NCBI GenBank assembly: GCA_027382625.1
Contig: JAJKFJ010022078.1
Span: forward strand, 1-64,000
Origin: Tetmemena sp. SeJ-2015
Taxonomy: Eukaryota; Ciliophora; Spirotrichea; Sporadotrichida; Oxytrichidae
Length of the DNA: 64,000 bases
Reading direction: 5' to 3'
Part shown: positions 34,301 through 46,667 of the stretch, one piece after another
Position numbering within the stretch: the stretch's first letter is position 1
Layout: each line of letters begins with the position of its first letter
Program-made: the position numbers and the translations under genes
The notes under the pieces: model-generated
Databases searched by the model: none
The model's input: the letters and a program-made list of their open reading frames with translations, nothing else
What the model was told of the DNA's origin: nothing

Positions 34301-37300
34301 ATGATAACTTCACCTTCAATTTGGATTTAATTTTTGATTAAAATGATTTAAACTGCAATGACAGGATATTTGGCAAGCTATAATTTCGTTTAGCCAAACT
34401 ACCCAGTGGATCAAGTTTAGCTTGATGATAGCAGTCATCAATTCAATCTTGATGTCAATAGTAATTTTGGAAGGACTCCGGCCTATGCTCACATGACTGG
34501 TCTCTGGTTTGACACTAGCTTTGCTTCCACAAACTAGTACTTAATATTCAGCAAATATTTATAATCTCTAAATTTGTTCGAAGAAAAAAAGTGTTCATGA
34601 ATTTAATAATCTATATCTGAAAGACACAATAATTTTTCTTTAATTTCAGGATTAAATTTACTTAGACTCGATAGCAAGTACCTAACTTTCAAGTGATGTG
34701 GAATCCTTTACCATAGAAACTTGGATCAGGCCCACTTCTAATGTAGCAGGAGTCACTCTATTTGAAAAATATTCAACAGCTGGTAATGACTACCTTTATT
34801 TTGGATTTCAAAGCAATGTTCTTCTATCTTTTCAGCTTCAAGGAACTTCAGTTACGTATAATACTGGTGGAGTTACCCTCAATTATAGAAAATAAAATTT
34901 TTTTTACTACTTATTTTAAGCACTTAGCATTTTAATTAATTTAAATCTATAATAATGGCACTTTGTAGCTGTATCTGTTGTAAAAATTAGTAGTAGCTAG
35001 TCTAGAATATGCTTTAAGTTTGATACTAACAGTTAATCCTGCTCTACAATGAATCGCATATTTACTGAAAGTGGTTCAGCCATCACTAGAATTTATTTAT
35101 TATAGGTCAAATAGAAATAGGTGATCGTGAATTCAAACAGTCTAAAATACAACAGTGGGGAAATACATGCTTTTTAATTACGAGATGGAATACAAACAAT
35201 ACATGAAACGTGAATATAAATGCTTTAAAGTTAGCTGCATGTGATTTATAAACTGCATCTCATATATTTACTCCATTATGCATTGCATTACTTTGTGTAG
35301 AATCACTACCTATTCAATTTATTGCAGTTATTTGATTGGCTAAAATTATTTGTCATTATTGAAGAGTCTGCATTTTATCATCGCCAATATTTATTCCTTC
35401 TATGCTAAGATAGAGTTTTTTGAAATGAGGAGAGAAGGAGATCATCTATCTTTGTAGTAATTAGTTACGAGTTGATGATGAGTTTGCCATTAATTTACTT
35501 ATTTAATTATTTCAGTAAGCTAATTTAACTCTGTCCTGTATTTAAAAGTCGCTTTAATTTACATTGCTTAAATTCACGATCACCTATTTCTATTTTACCT
35601 ATATTGGCAATGGTTTCAACGGGTATATGAAAGAACTCAAGGTTTATGATTACGCAAAGGAGAATATAGACTTATCATAGATGGTTCAAACATCAAGTTG
35701 CCTCACTAACTCGAATGGTAATTCTTGTACAAGATGTCCTTTTGCATCAGGAGTTTGTATCAATGACTGCACTTACAATCAGTATGTGAATGATACCTTT
35801 GGAGGATGCACATCTTGCTATGCCAGCTGTAGATCTTGTTGGGATGCCTATGGCAACACATGCTATTCTTGTCCTAAAACTCCGACACCAACCACTTGGA
35901 CTTATAACTACATAGATACATGCCTCACTAGCTGTGGTGACGGATACAAAGATGACTACGAAGAGTGTGATGATGATAATAACGCTAATGGTGATGGATG
36001 CTCCTCAACCTGTAATATTGAAGATATTTTTAGATGGATATGCTTGTGCAGGAGGATCATTTACACAAAAGGATACATGCTACTCATTGTGTGGAAGCGG
36101 TATACCCCCTCCTGGAGGATGTGATGATGGGAATTTTCAAAGTGGAGATGGCTGCAATTCAGTTTGCAAAGTAGAAACTGGCTGGCAATGTTCAGGAACC
36201 CCCTCCACATGCTTTGAAATATGTGGAGATAGTAAGAGAGTTGGGAGTGAGGAGTATTTTATTTTGTGCGACGACGGAAACATATCAAACAACGACGGCT
36301 GCTCTTCAGCTTGCACAATAGAGATAGGTTACAACTGCACTGGAGGAAGCGTTTTAACCAAAGATATATGCGTTGAGATATGCGGTGATGGATTATTTTT
36401 AAGGAAAAGACTTTGGCTCTTACAGCTGCGACGATGGAAATCTAGTGAACTTTGATGGATGTGATCAAAATTGTAAATTAGAAGTGGGGTGGACCTGCAC
36501 TGGTGGATCTTCCACGAAGGCTGACACTTGTACAGAAATTTGCGGTGATGGGCGTAACTTTAAATCGTTCACAAAAGAATGTGACGATGGAAACACAGTG
36601 AGTGGTGATGGTTGTTCAGCTAGTTGTAAAATTGAGACTGGCTTTACTTGTTCTGGAGGAAGCTAATATACAGATGATAAATGCACTGAGATTTGTGGAG
36701 ATGGATTCAATATGGGATACAATGAATCTTATTTTATTTAAGTAATGAATAAGGAAAGAAAGATTTTAATCTGTTTAATTCTTAAAAGATTTACACTATA
36801 GGCAAAATAAATTTAATTTGAATGTGATGATGGTAACACCGCTGATGGAGATGGATGTCATTCTGACTGCACTATTGAGATTGGATATTATTCTTCAAAT
36901 TTTATTTTGAATCTAGTTAATAAAATATATCCCTCTATTTAAATAATGTAGCGGAGGATCTTCTACGACAGAAGACTCTTGTTCTGAGATATGTGGGGAT
37001 GGGAAAAATTTTGGAACTTATGAATGCGATGATGGTAATTTGATAAATGGAGACGGTTGCTCTAGTACTTGTACAGTAGAAAGCAATTACGCCTGTACCA
37101 AAGGTGATCCCTTTATTGCAAGCAAATGCACTAAATTTTGTGACGGACTAAGAGACTTTTTCGACATGTGTGATGACGGAAACTTAGTGAGCGGAGATGG
37201 CTGCGACTATTGCTGCCACAGAGAAATAGGTTTCTCTTGCACTGGTGGGTCTTTAACTTCAGCCGATACTTGCTAAGAAACATGCGGTGATGGTAGAAGA

Positions 37301-40300
37301 TTCAATTTATTGGAATGCGACGATGGGAATATTATTAATGGAGATGGATGCTCTTCGATTTGTTCTATAGAGACAGGATTCTAATGTTTTAGTGGTTAAA
37401 TAAATCAGCCAGACCAATGCTCTGAAATATGTGGGGATGCAAAGAATTATAATTGAAATCTTACTTATTAATTTTGGACAGTATGAGTGTGACGATGGAA
37501 ATTTAGCATCAGGAGAAACAAAAATATTTATTTAGATGGATGTTCCTCAACTTGCTTCATAGAAGACGGATTTACTTGCACTGTGGGAAGTTCAACCAAA
37601 GCTTCGGTGTGCAAAGAAACTTGTGGAGATGGAAAAAATATGAAGACTTCATTAAGTGACTGTGATGACGGTAATATAGTTTCTGGAGATGGCTGTTCAA
37701 ACAAGTGCTTAATTGAAACAGGTTTTACTTGCTCTCAGGGTTCGTACTTAACTCCAGATATTTGCGTTGAAACCTGCGGTGATGGATTAAACATGGGAGA
37801 AAATGAATGCGACGATGGTAATACAATTGATGGAGATGGCTGCAGCTAAAATTGCGTTATTCAATTATTTTATAGAAAAAGGATTTTCTTGTTCTGGAGG
37901 TAAAATCAGTTTTTAATGTTAGTTAATATAAAACTGTTAAACTGATTTAGTAAAACTACGCCAGACGTTTGCTATTCTTTAAATGCTCCCATGATAACTG
38001 AAGGAATTATAAATCGAGCAAACAGCCAGATAACAATCAATTTCAATGACACGGTTTTGATGGCACAAGGATTCAATCCTTCAAACTCAGAAATGTGGTC
38101 AGTGGAAATGCATGGGCCATTAGGCACCGATGGATACACTTTCTACTGGAATAATATTTTAATGTCTCCAAACTAGGTATTTACAAAAACGAGGCACTTG
38201 GTGGAACTAAAGTCATAGTGATAGATTTTCTGTGTGAAAATCAGCTCTACGGATCCAATATAGAAAGAATAGTTGTGAACTTTAATGACAGATCTCAGAT
38301 TATAAAAATTATTATTTTATTAGAAGCTTTTCTTCAGAAGCAGCTATGGTAAACACATCACTAATTGTTTATCCTTATGGATAAGACACTAAGCAAGAGA
38401 CTTCAACTGAGGGTGATTTCCCACAGATAATGGATACTCTCACATAATCTCTAATTCTTATTTCTATTGGACTTGGATTTATAGGCTCCGAGGTGTGGGA
38501 TTTACTATATCTTTAACTCAAGAAAGTTTTATTAAATTTTTCTTCTCTCTTTAGTTTTAGATAAAATTTTAAGCTTTCTGATAAAATTTTTATTCATTTA
38601 TATTTTATTATAATTTTAAAAATTAAAGTACTGTCTCTTAATTAAAGAATAGTTAATAGTTTGAAATTTTTTACTTCGAGGAAAAATTAAATTACTAAAT
38701 AGATTTAATTATTTATGTATTAAGCTTGAAAATATAATACTAATCTAATACTTATTTAAATTTTAATTTTTCATTTAAACTCCCCCCCTTTGCTCCTTAT
38801 TCGGCTATAGTCTCTAAGAAGTTTGGATTATGTGCCAGGGTCTATAGTAGATATACTTAGTACCCACCAACTACCTTTTTATTCCAACAGCAACTTCAAG
38901 CTTCTTCAAAAATATGTAGTTTGCAATGCCTTAAAGCACTATAATTGGATATCTGAGCCTTGGAGGATCAACTAATTACACTTCTATAGAAGTTACCAAT
39001 CCACCTGCTCATTATGGATTTACTAAAATGGGATTCGAATCTAATGCTTTATTTAAATTTATTGTTCACTTCCTCTGATGTCCTATCTATTCTAATTTAT
39101 TGCTTTGCTCTCAAGGCTATAATAAAATAATAGAGGTACTGAAACTTGCTGTTGTCAAGAGAGAATCTGTAAATACTGCTTTAACTCAAGTCCAATCGTT
39201 TTTATTATTTTATCTTCGATTATGGTTGGCTATATTTAGTATGCATTCATGAAGCTTGCTTTCGGAAGTCACCTTAATTTGAAGAACATAAACTTCGACG
39301 ATGGACAAAATTCAATATCTTCTCTTCTATCTATATTCATAGCAGTCAGTTGTTGGTGCTACACTTTCTATATTGGTTACAAGGCAGTAACATTTTTCAT
39401 TCACTTGCAAAAATTAAGAGATAAGTATCCTTTGTTGACGGATGAAGATAGAAAAGATAAAGTTCACTTTGAGGGGAACATTTTGTTTTCAGATTATTCA
39501 CTGGACACATTTGGTTATCCAGCGACTCTTATTTATCCTGCTCTGAATTAGATAAGACTTCTACTAGTAGTTTGTCTAGTGGTGAGTGGTAAAACTCAAT
39601 CTTAGCTTCAAGGGGTAATGGTGGTGAGTCTAATGCAGCTTGTTGCAACTCTGATCTTGAGGCCATATAATCAAGCTTTACTGAACCTGTAGTAGTTATT
39701 TATAGTTGAGAATTTATTAAAAAGAGAATTAAATTATATATTAAATTAAAATGGATAAAGTCGGTGGCAGTTGAAGTGTGTCAGATTTAAATAATAATTA
39801 GATCATTCGATTCAGCAAGAATTCTAAGAACTTTTCATCCTTGCAACTTTTGTGTGAGAGCGCTCATCAAGAGTTATAAGCGACACAAGTTCAGATTGAC
39901 TGATGAAGAGAGGAGAGACAAAGTTTACTTTGAGGGGCAGTTTCGATACAGGAACATTTTGGTTACAGCGACTCTTATTTATCCTTGCTCTGAAAGAAGC
40001 TACTAGTAGTTTCTAGGGTGAGTTGGAAAATCAACTTAGCTTCAGGGGTAATGTTGGTCAATCAGCTTTCAATTTATGATCTTGAGCCATATATCAAGCT
40101 TTTGAATTAATAAGTTATTTAATGACTTGTGCGTGCTTTTGATATATCTGTAGGCCCACTTCTTCATCCCAAAAGCAACAATTGACACTGCTTCTTAATA
40201 AAAATGTTTATTTTAAATCAATAAGATATGGGCCAGTAAATGATCGTGCTTGCTTTTCTGGCAGTCTCTTTGAACTCGATGTTTGTGATTTTCTAAAAGT

Positions 40301-40816
40301 TTACTTAGATTGGAAGATGTAAGTCTTAAGCCAGAAAGAAAGGAACCTAAGAGAAGTTCAGCTCTATTTAAGTAAATGCTCTGACAAAGAAGCCAAATGA
40401 TAAACAGAAAAATTAAAGTGCATATCTATTTTTGTGCAGCCAAATCCAAGTCAGGTGATAATAAGAAAAATAATAAAAAAGACTAATAAACTTCAAGGAT
40501 TATATTTTAGGCTTCTTTTCGAGAGTACTGAAGCATCACCAGATTTAATGAAGCAAGATTTAGTAAAACCTGAGACACAAGCAAATAAAGTCAATAAAGA
40601 GATTAACCAAATCCAAAGCGATGAAATTAAACCTTTTGAAAAGAGCAGCGAAAGCTATGACTCTTATTTTTTTCCTCATAATCGTATGACGATGAGAGTG
40701 ACTCGCGAAGTGGAAGTTAATCTGACTCTTATTCCGATGATAGAGACCAAAGTGATAACTCAGATTCTTTAAGTAGAGAATCTAGCCTTGAAAAATCTGA
40801 AATTAGAAAACGATGA
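31373..40816 (+). CDS. Gene B: LamG / DUF4215 Cys-repeat multi-pass surface protein, best-preserved paralog
   Basis: Start ATG 31,373 begins a signal-peptide block parallel to gene A. LamG-1 blocks lie at 31,515-34,190 ('YVTNGMYFEG', 'APNERFCIGYD', 'GMVNRISYYYGTQIS') and LamG-2 at 34,351-35,100 ('SFTIETWIRP'). A furin-like Cys block covers 35,605-35,960 and DUF4215 repeats run to about 37,850. The membrane blocks (38,780-39,650 and about 40,210-40,340) include 'SISSLLSIFIAVSCWCYTF'. An acidic Ser/Asp tail ends at TGA 40,814-40,816. Removal of six pointer-flanked IESs tested by eye restores continuous repeats, e.g. 'CDDGN..DGC' through 36,723-36,823. TAA serves as Gln inside a repeat at 36,664. 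Extracellular Cys repeats with a multi-pass C-terminus suggest a large surface receptor or adhesin; the ligand is unknown. Confidence 0.8.
32866..33362. mobile_element. MITE copy 2, in gene B
   Basis: Ends 'tataggtcaaatacgaatt' and 'attcatatttgatctata' form imperfect terminal inverted repeats. Reverse-complement internal sequence matches copy 3 ('ggaatacaaacaatacatg', 'aaactgca'), and forward sequence near 32,920 matches copy 1. It lies between LamG-1 blocks and has no coding potential. Confidence 0.7.
35103..35601. mobile_element. MITE copy 3 with TA target duplication, in gene B
   Basis: A 499-bp insertion has inverted ends TAGGT(C/A)AAATAGAAATAGG continuing to about 31-35 bp with one or two mismatches. 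TA lies on both sides (35,101-35,102 and 35,602-35,603). Gene A has the precise empty site at 23,112-23,130, with one TA where B has the insertion. The target choice suggests a Tc1/mariner-type origin. It has no gene inside and must be removed for gene B to read through. Confidence 0.85.
36022..36035 (+). other. 10-bp IES with AGAT pointers, gene B
   Basis: AGAT at 36,022-36,025 and 36,032-36,035. Excision of 10 bp joins the Cys-repeat frames, as in gene A at 23,544. Conservation shows it predates the A/B duplication. Confidence 0.85.
36723..36823 (+). other. 96-bp IES with TGAAT pointers, gene B
   Basis: TGAAT at 36,723-36,727 and 36,819-36,823. Excision gives 'YNECDDGNT' across the junction, exactly the repeat consensus. 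There are no GT-AG borders. Confidence 0.85.
36889..36945 (+). other. 55-bp IES with TA pointers, gene B
   Basis: TA at 36,889-36,890 and 36,944-36,945. The junction reads 'EIGYQCSGGSS' with a TAA Gln codon formed across it. Confidence 0.75.
37445..37473 (+). other. 25-bp IES with AATT pointers, gene B
   Basis: AATT at 37,445-37,448 and 37,470-37,473. Excision yields 'GDAKNFGQYECDDGN' in frame. Confidence 0.8.
37514..37536 (+). other. 20-bp IES with AGA pointers, gene B
   Basis: AGA at 37,514-37,516 and 37,534-37,536. Excision yields 'NLASGDGCSSTC', the DUF4215 consensus. Confidence 0.8.
39705..39905 (+). repeat. ~200-bp dispersed repeat, copy 2
   Basis: Homologous to 28,260-28,475, including the AGCGCT hairpin core. 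It interrupts gene B's membrane region, immediately before a partial duplicate of that region. Confidence 0.7.
39895..40105 (+). pseudogene. Partial degenerate duplicate of gene B/A membrane block
   Basis: The sequence 'ttgactgatgaagagagg..gacaaagtttactttgagggg' and what follows repeats 39,430-39,680 with gaps. At its start it is closer to gene A (27,280-27,320) than to the adjacent gene B copy. Internal deletions break the frame, so it is probably eliminated with the surrounding IES. Confidence 0.65.
40656..40690 (+). other. 29-bp IES with TATGAC pointers, gene B
   Basis: TATGAC at 40,656-40,661 and 40,685-40,690. Excision joins the tail as 'ESSESYDDESDSRSGS', matching gene C's acidic tail ('YYDDESEESEE'), and leads to the TGA at 40,814. 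Confidence 0.85.
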
Positions 40817-41500
40817 TATCTTAAAAAGGAATCAACTCCCTATGGTTTCATTTAAATTGCATTTGAAATTATACAAATGGGCATTTAATCTAATATTTAA
40901 AAAATCTACAGTCATTACTGTGAGCTAATAAATTTAAGATAATTTTTTCATTTTTAAATTATAATCATGATATAAATTTTATATTTTTTGAGTATTATAA
41001 ATGACTGGCCTTATATATAATATTTTGACCAGATTAGAATTTTAACTTATTTTAAATTCAAATTATTGGATTAAATCTTGATATTTGATGTTTAGACTGA
41101 GAGAATATAAGCTTTTTTATTGATATTATCTATAATCAAACGTCATAAATGACAATTTCTAACGAGGTTAGTTCTTTTAAGTTTTAGTTCAGTATTTAAA
41201 TCATAATTAAAAATAAATTTTCCAAATTTGAATTTATTATAGCAGTAATGAAAATCTTTGTAGTCTGAACAGGAATAGAAAATTATCCAGTTTTAATTAA
41301 AATTAGTATATTATAATATCTACTTCAATTTAAACTAATGATGAAGCTATTCATTTAAATTTATGCGATAAAATAATTTACTGTTGAAAATATTCACACG
41401 ATTCTATAACTTGATAACAGATCCAATAGAAGATGAAGATCAAAGAAAAGAGTAGATATTGTTATTTTTAAGTACTTTCTCCATAGACACGGTCAGATTG
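40817..41500. other. Spacer between gene B and the histidine kinase gene
   Basis: AT-rich. I see no gene or repeat I can support. Confidence 0.5.
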
Positions 41501-42339
41501 CTAAAAACAGCAGATACGTATTTATATATAGCTACTAATATTTTCTTTATATATTTCTGTTCATGATAATAATCAACTTGATCCAGTATATAGAAACTAA
41601 AAAATTGTTTAGAGTTTTGAGTATATACCAGGTGGCTCTCTCAAAGACACTTATCAGCAATACTTTTTGAAAAATAACTTAATCGAACTTGCCAAAGAAA
41701 ATGAGAGGTACAACTAATACCAACAATGAATTTAATTTGCAATATGTACAATTATATTACAAGCGGCTGCTTTAACTATTGCAAAATTAGAATAGATATA
41801 TTGACTTACAACTCATTTATTTCGCATTATGTTTATGCAGGGGTAGTAGTTTTCCTCCATTACAAATATTTTTTAAACCCTTCTTAGTGAAACACATATT
41901 CTCAGTAACTCTAATTGTAGAGGCTCTATCTATCGGAGTGTGCTAGAGTAGAGTGTCTTACAACTACATGCAGTAGGTGCTTGCTTAAATACAAAATATA
42001 ATATTTATGTTGCTTACTACTTAGTTGCATTAAAATATAAGCACAGTAAGGGTTAACATATATATCCCATGATTGCATAAGTTCTCTCCTAATTATAAAA
42101 AATAAAAATGTTTCTGATCTCACAAATATTAGTTTGGATACTTTTTATGCGTACCGCTTTTATGGATGATGATACAGGCAGAGGGAACTAAAAAATATTT
42201 ACAGTGTGATTTTAACTATGCCTGGCAAGACTTAGTACACATCATTATTTTCTTCTGCTGTGCTACTATGAGTTTCTCATGGTGTTCTATTTAGCTAATC
42301 CAGACAAGGAAAAGAGAATACCTTCATACTAAGAAATTT

Positions 42340-45300
42340 ATATATGAGTGCATTTATTTGAATTAGTTTAGCTCAAAGAATCCTACGAAAATGTTCTCAA
42401 CAAGTTTCCTCATGGAATACTCATCACCTCAAAAAGCCAACCCTAAATTTCATAAACTTGCAAGTCTCATTTAAAATGCTATCTTTATTCAATTTTGGTT
42501 TACATAAACGAGGAACTTTAAAAGTTCTTAGAATCCAAAAGCAAAAGTTATTTAAATTTTTCAGGATATCACCAACCCAGCAATAATAAACTTAACCATT
42601 AGGATTTTTCTGGATTTACCGACATCTCCTAAAATAACAAGACGTTAAATTAAGATTCATTTCATCCTCAAACAACCTAATCTCAAATCCTTAAATACGA
42701 TAAATAGCAATCTAAAAGTTTCAAAGCCACTTAATCTACCATATTTTATATTCTATTTTATTGAGTTCTAGAGATTAAAAAGTTGAAAGTTTGGAGCTTA
42801 AAATATTCCAGACTTATTAAATAGGGGATATCAGAAAATTAAATTTAGACTAATAGCTTTAATTAGAGGAAATAAATGAAGGCAAGGAGGCTAATTGCCA
42901 AAACCTAAATCAAATTATTCACCAGTACCTTCATAAAAACTAGAAGATATAGCATTTCCTGATCGATAGTTCCAGTCCTAGTGATGTTCAAACTTCATAG
43001 ATGAATCATGAACCTGAAGCTATAGAGATTGAATTGTTCATCTTGGATTTCGAAGGAAAGGAAAGTGTTCTATTAGTCATTAAGAATATCACTCATCTTT
43101 TAAACTCAGAAAGAGAAAAGAATGAACACAGATATCAAGAAATGCTTACCGCAACCCTATCTCATGAGATGATGAATCCACTTAACTCTATCCTTAATCT
43201 ATCTGAGATAGCTCTTTAGCAGGAGTAAACTTATATGGAAGCGTCGTAGTCTAACTAGATATCTATCAATCTTAACTTTATTTATTTACTTCCTAACTTA
43301 ATAGAGCTATTCAAAGTTATTAACTCCTCCTCTAAGCAAATGTACTTCATGGTCAAAAGTATGACAGATATGCAACTCATTAAGTCTGATTTGATTTAAC
43401 TCAAAAACCATCCTAGAGTTCCTTAAGAAGTTGATTTAAATTTCTATTTGCCTAATAAATCCAGGATATGTTTAAAATTTAGCTAAACTAAAAGCAAGTA
43501 TCATGCTCAGTTACCCAATCAAAGTCAGTGCCTAAAAGACTGGTTGCCGATTGGGAGCGTTACTAGTAGATTCTCATTAACTTAAGAATTCAAATTATTT
43601 TGGAAATTTTTTTTAACTTTGTACAAAATGCGGTAAAATTCACCTTTCAAGGGTAGATTAAGATTCATCTGAACTTCATAAAGCAGGATGAGGAAATTTA
43701 AATTAATTTATAAACCTTCTTAGAGACAAAAATATCTGACTCAGGAATAGGAATGGACGATACAACTAAGAAGAGTTTGTTTAAGATTTTCAACTACAAC
43801 CTCTCTCAGACTAATCATTTTTTATATCAAGGGCTAATAGCTAAATTAATTTATAGCGGCTCAAGGTATAGGACTAGGAACTTCAATTAGCAATATTTTA
43901 TTTAATGAGTTGATCAGAATCTTGAATGGAAGGGTTTCCCTTGAGTCATAATAATCTCAAGGAACTGAAGTTACTTTCACTATCCAAGTTTTTATTGATG
44001 AAGAAAAAAGAAAGAGGGTTATATTTATTATAATTTATTAAATTACTTTCAGATCAGATTTAGATTAAATTAGAAATAAAAATAATCTCCCATTAAAAGC
44101 TCATAAAATTTGTTGATAGACTTGCCAAGAATAATGACTCATTAGTTTAATTATTTGTTCATGATGATTGCATGAAGTTGTGTAATCTCAAAGATTAAGG
44201 CGATGACTATGGAGGAGAACTCAAATTGGTGAAATCTATTCTGAGCAAGCCAGCACAAAGGTTTATTGTTTTATAAATCTCTCTTTATTAAAAGGGTAGT
44301 CTACGATAGCAATAAGAGGAGTAACCAAGCCCATTAGGCTTAATACAGACCTTTTTAAAGCACTCACTTATCAGACTTGATATCTTTATTATCTTAAAAC
44401 AACCTTTAAAAACGGTAGAGTAGATCTCCCTTGGGCTAAGAACTCCAGACCAGTAACTTTAACAGATCCAGGATGGATGTGTTAAGTTAATCTAGAGATG
44501 ATCTCCTCAACAGTATGGCAGATTTTTAGCATATTGGGAGGACTCTCAGCTTCCAGCAAGATCTTAAGACTCCTTAAATACATTCAAGTGCTTCTTCAAT
44601 CAACAAAAACTCACCAAAGCAATTAAATCCATCTCATAGAGACCCTAGCTAGTTCAAAAAGAAAATAAGCAAGAGACTCCAGCCTACATTCTCAAAAGAA
44701 AGCTCTTAAATCAGTGATAAAATATAGCCACCACAGATGCAGATATAAAACGAGCTTATATATATTTTTGGCCTTGCATTATGAATCCAAACATCTATTA
44801 AAATATAGTCAATACCAAAATTTACTTGTACAATAACCCTAGCACACAAGCTGAAGCTCCTGAATAGTTGTAAATCCATAAAAATAGAATATAGAGGACT
44901 TTAAACGAAAATCAGCAGACCTCTCAAATTAATAGTTCTTTCTCAAATGAAAGAGTTAATTCTAATGCTAATCATGATCATCCTTAATAGCAAATCAAAA
45001 TTAAAAGAAAAGGAAATGCATCTAGAGAGGATCGTAGAAAAAGTTTTGGTTAAATTGAATACTTATAAAGTGACAGGAGTTTGCTTTAGTCCGATCCAGA
45101 TGACGAAAATTGCAATTATTATTCTCTCAATCATGATAAGACAAGCATTGCTTAAAACTAGTAGCTACCTCTGTTTGAAGCTTTGAAGGAATCTCAATCT
45201 AGACTTTATACTGTCTCCGGACCTAAGTTAAATGATTCTAAGTTTAATTTTGCGCATTAGACTATTAACAATTATCAGATTGGCAGCTAAAATTATTAGT

Positions 45301-46466
45301 TAGGAAATGACTCATTCTCTTTTTAAGAAGATGTTCATTTATTGTTTTATATTAGACCTAGAATCCTAAAGCAATTAGAAAAGAAACAGCAGGCAAATAC
45401 ATCAAATCGAAAGCAACATACAGTATTTAAGTCTTTAAAAGAAAATATATTAAATATAAACCATTTTTAGCACAAAAAATAATTTGTTAGCTTAAATTAT
45501 TTAAAGTTTATATTTTGAGAGTAAAGAAGTTAACTAGATGATAAGAATATCTCAAACCTGCTTGAAATATTAAGAAGTGTATCTTCTCAGTCCTCAATAA
45601 ACTCGTACCAATAGAAAGCTAAGGCAGAAATAAAAAACCTTCCTCCAATTGAGGAAAGAAGTGAATAGCTCGATTCATTAAAGAAAAAGCAAAGCTTGAA
45701 TGTAATTCAAGACTAGCATTTTTAATTATTATTTGCCTCCTAGTATGCAGAACATAGAAAATAATGACGATAACAACATCATTAATTTTACCTTAGTCTT
45801 TTTGCAATGAAAGAGAGGATATAGTCTAATGAGACATTCACTTACTAAAATAATGGATCTGGAGGCAAGAACGAAATAAATCACTCAGCAGAGTAAAGAA
45901 CTCAGTAAAATTAGCTGCGACTTGACAAAAGTAATTGCGATTGTGATAAGAACGTCCTTATCGTAGATGATAACATATTCAATTTAAATTTTACTTAAAT
46001 TTGCTTCCACTTGAGATAATTCTCACTAACAAATATGGACTTAAGGTCTTGAAAGATTAAATTATTTGTTTATAAGCAATTTTATAAGCAATCCATGGTC
46101 TAGAAGCACTTTAAATTTATCAAAACGATTTAGAAAAGACTTGCTGCTAAAACTATCTAAAACTAATCTTAATGGATTTGAACATGCCAATAATGGATGG
46201 CTATACTGCTTCCCTAGAGATCTAGAAACTCTATCTTTAAAAATTTTCAAATGGGTTTTATCCAGACTTCTCTCAACTCAGTATTCTATAAATTAATTAT
46301 TCATAAGGTGATTGATAAATATTTTAGATAAAAGATTGTTGCTGTAACTGCTTATGAAAATGAAGAGAATGTCAGCAATTGCTACAGAATTGGAATGAAA
46401 GACGTTATTCATAAGCCTGTTGATCAAGGAAGGTTAAATGAAGTTATCAATAATTTCTTTTATTGA
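42340..46466 (+). CDS. Hybrid histidine kinase / response regulator (IES-interrupted)
   Basis: A PAS-like block is at about 42,340-42,480 ('SYENVLNKFPHGILI'). The phosphoacceptor H-box is 'LTATLSHEMMNPLNSIL', with the His codon at 43,163. The HATPase_c domain shows 'DSGIGMDD' at about 43,738 and 'AQGIGLGTSIS' at about 43,860, followed by 'GTEVTFTI'. A long low-conservation linker precedes a receiver domain: 'NVLIVDDN' (about 45,950), phospho-Asp in 'LMDLNMPIMDGYTAS' (codon 46,175), the Thr in 'VAVTAYENE' and Lys in 'HKPVD' (codon 46,413). TGA is at 46,464-46,466. The protein should autophosphorylate on His and relay to its own Asp. Frame changes mark IESs. The N-terminus is unclear: hydrophobic frames at 41,400-42,300 suggest membrane segments that may belong to it. 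Confidence 0.75.
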
Positions 46467-46667
46467 AATTTATGTTCATTTATTTTTTATCCAAATGTTA
46501 CCACTCTCCTTTAATTCATAATTTACAAAGCATAAATGAAAAATTTAGTAAATAGTAAACTAAGTTATAGAACATATAATTTAATTATAAAAGAAATGGT
46601 AATAATTATGTTGTTAAGTTGACTATACTCAAGATATATCATTAATTTCTATAGCTTCTAAAACTTA
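46467..46667. other. Convergent spacer between histidine kinase gene and gene C
   Basis: About 200 bp of AT-rich sequence lies between two converging stop codons. No feature was recognised. Confidence 0.5.

Noticed and set aside
36723..36823. Spliceosomal intron as explanation of frame breaks in gene B
   Set aside because: Borders are direct repeats without GT-AG, and sibling interruptions are only 10-29 bp.
42340..46466. Histidine kinase as bacterial contamination
   Set aside because: TAA/TAG are read as Gln inside the HATPase and receiver domains and the gene is broken by AT-rich IESs, so it belongs to the ciliate.
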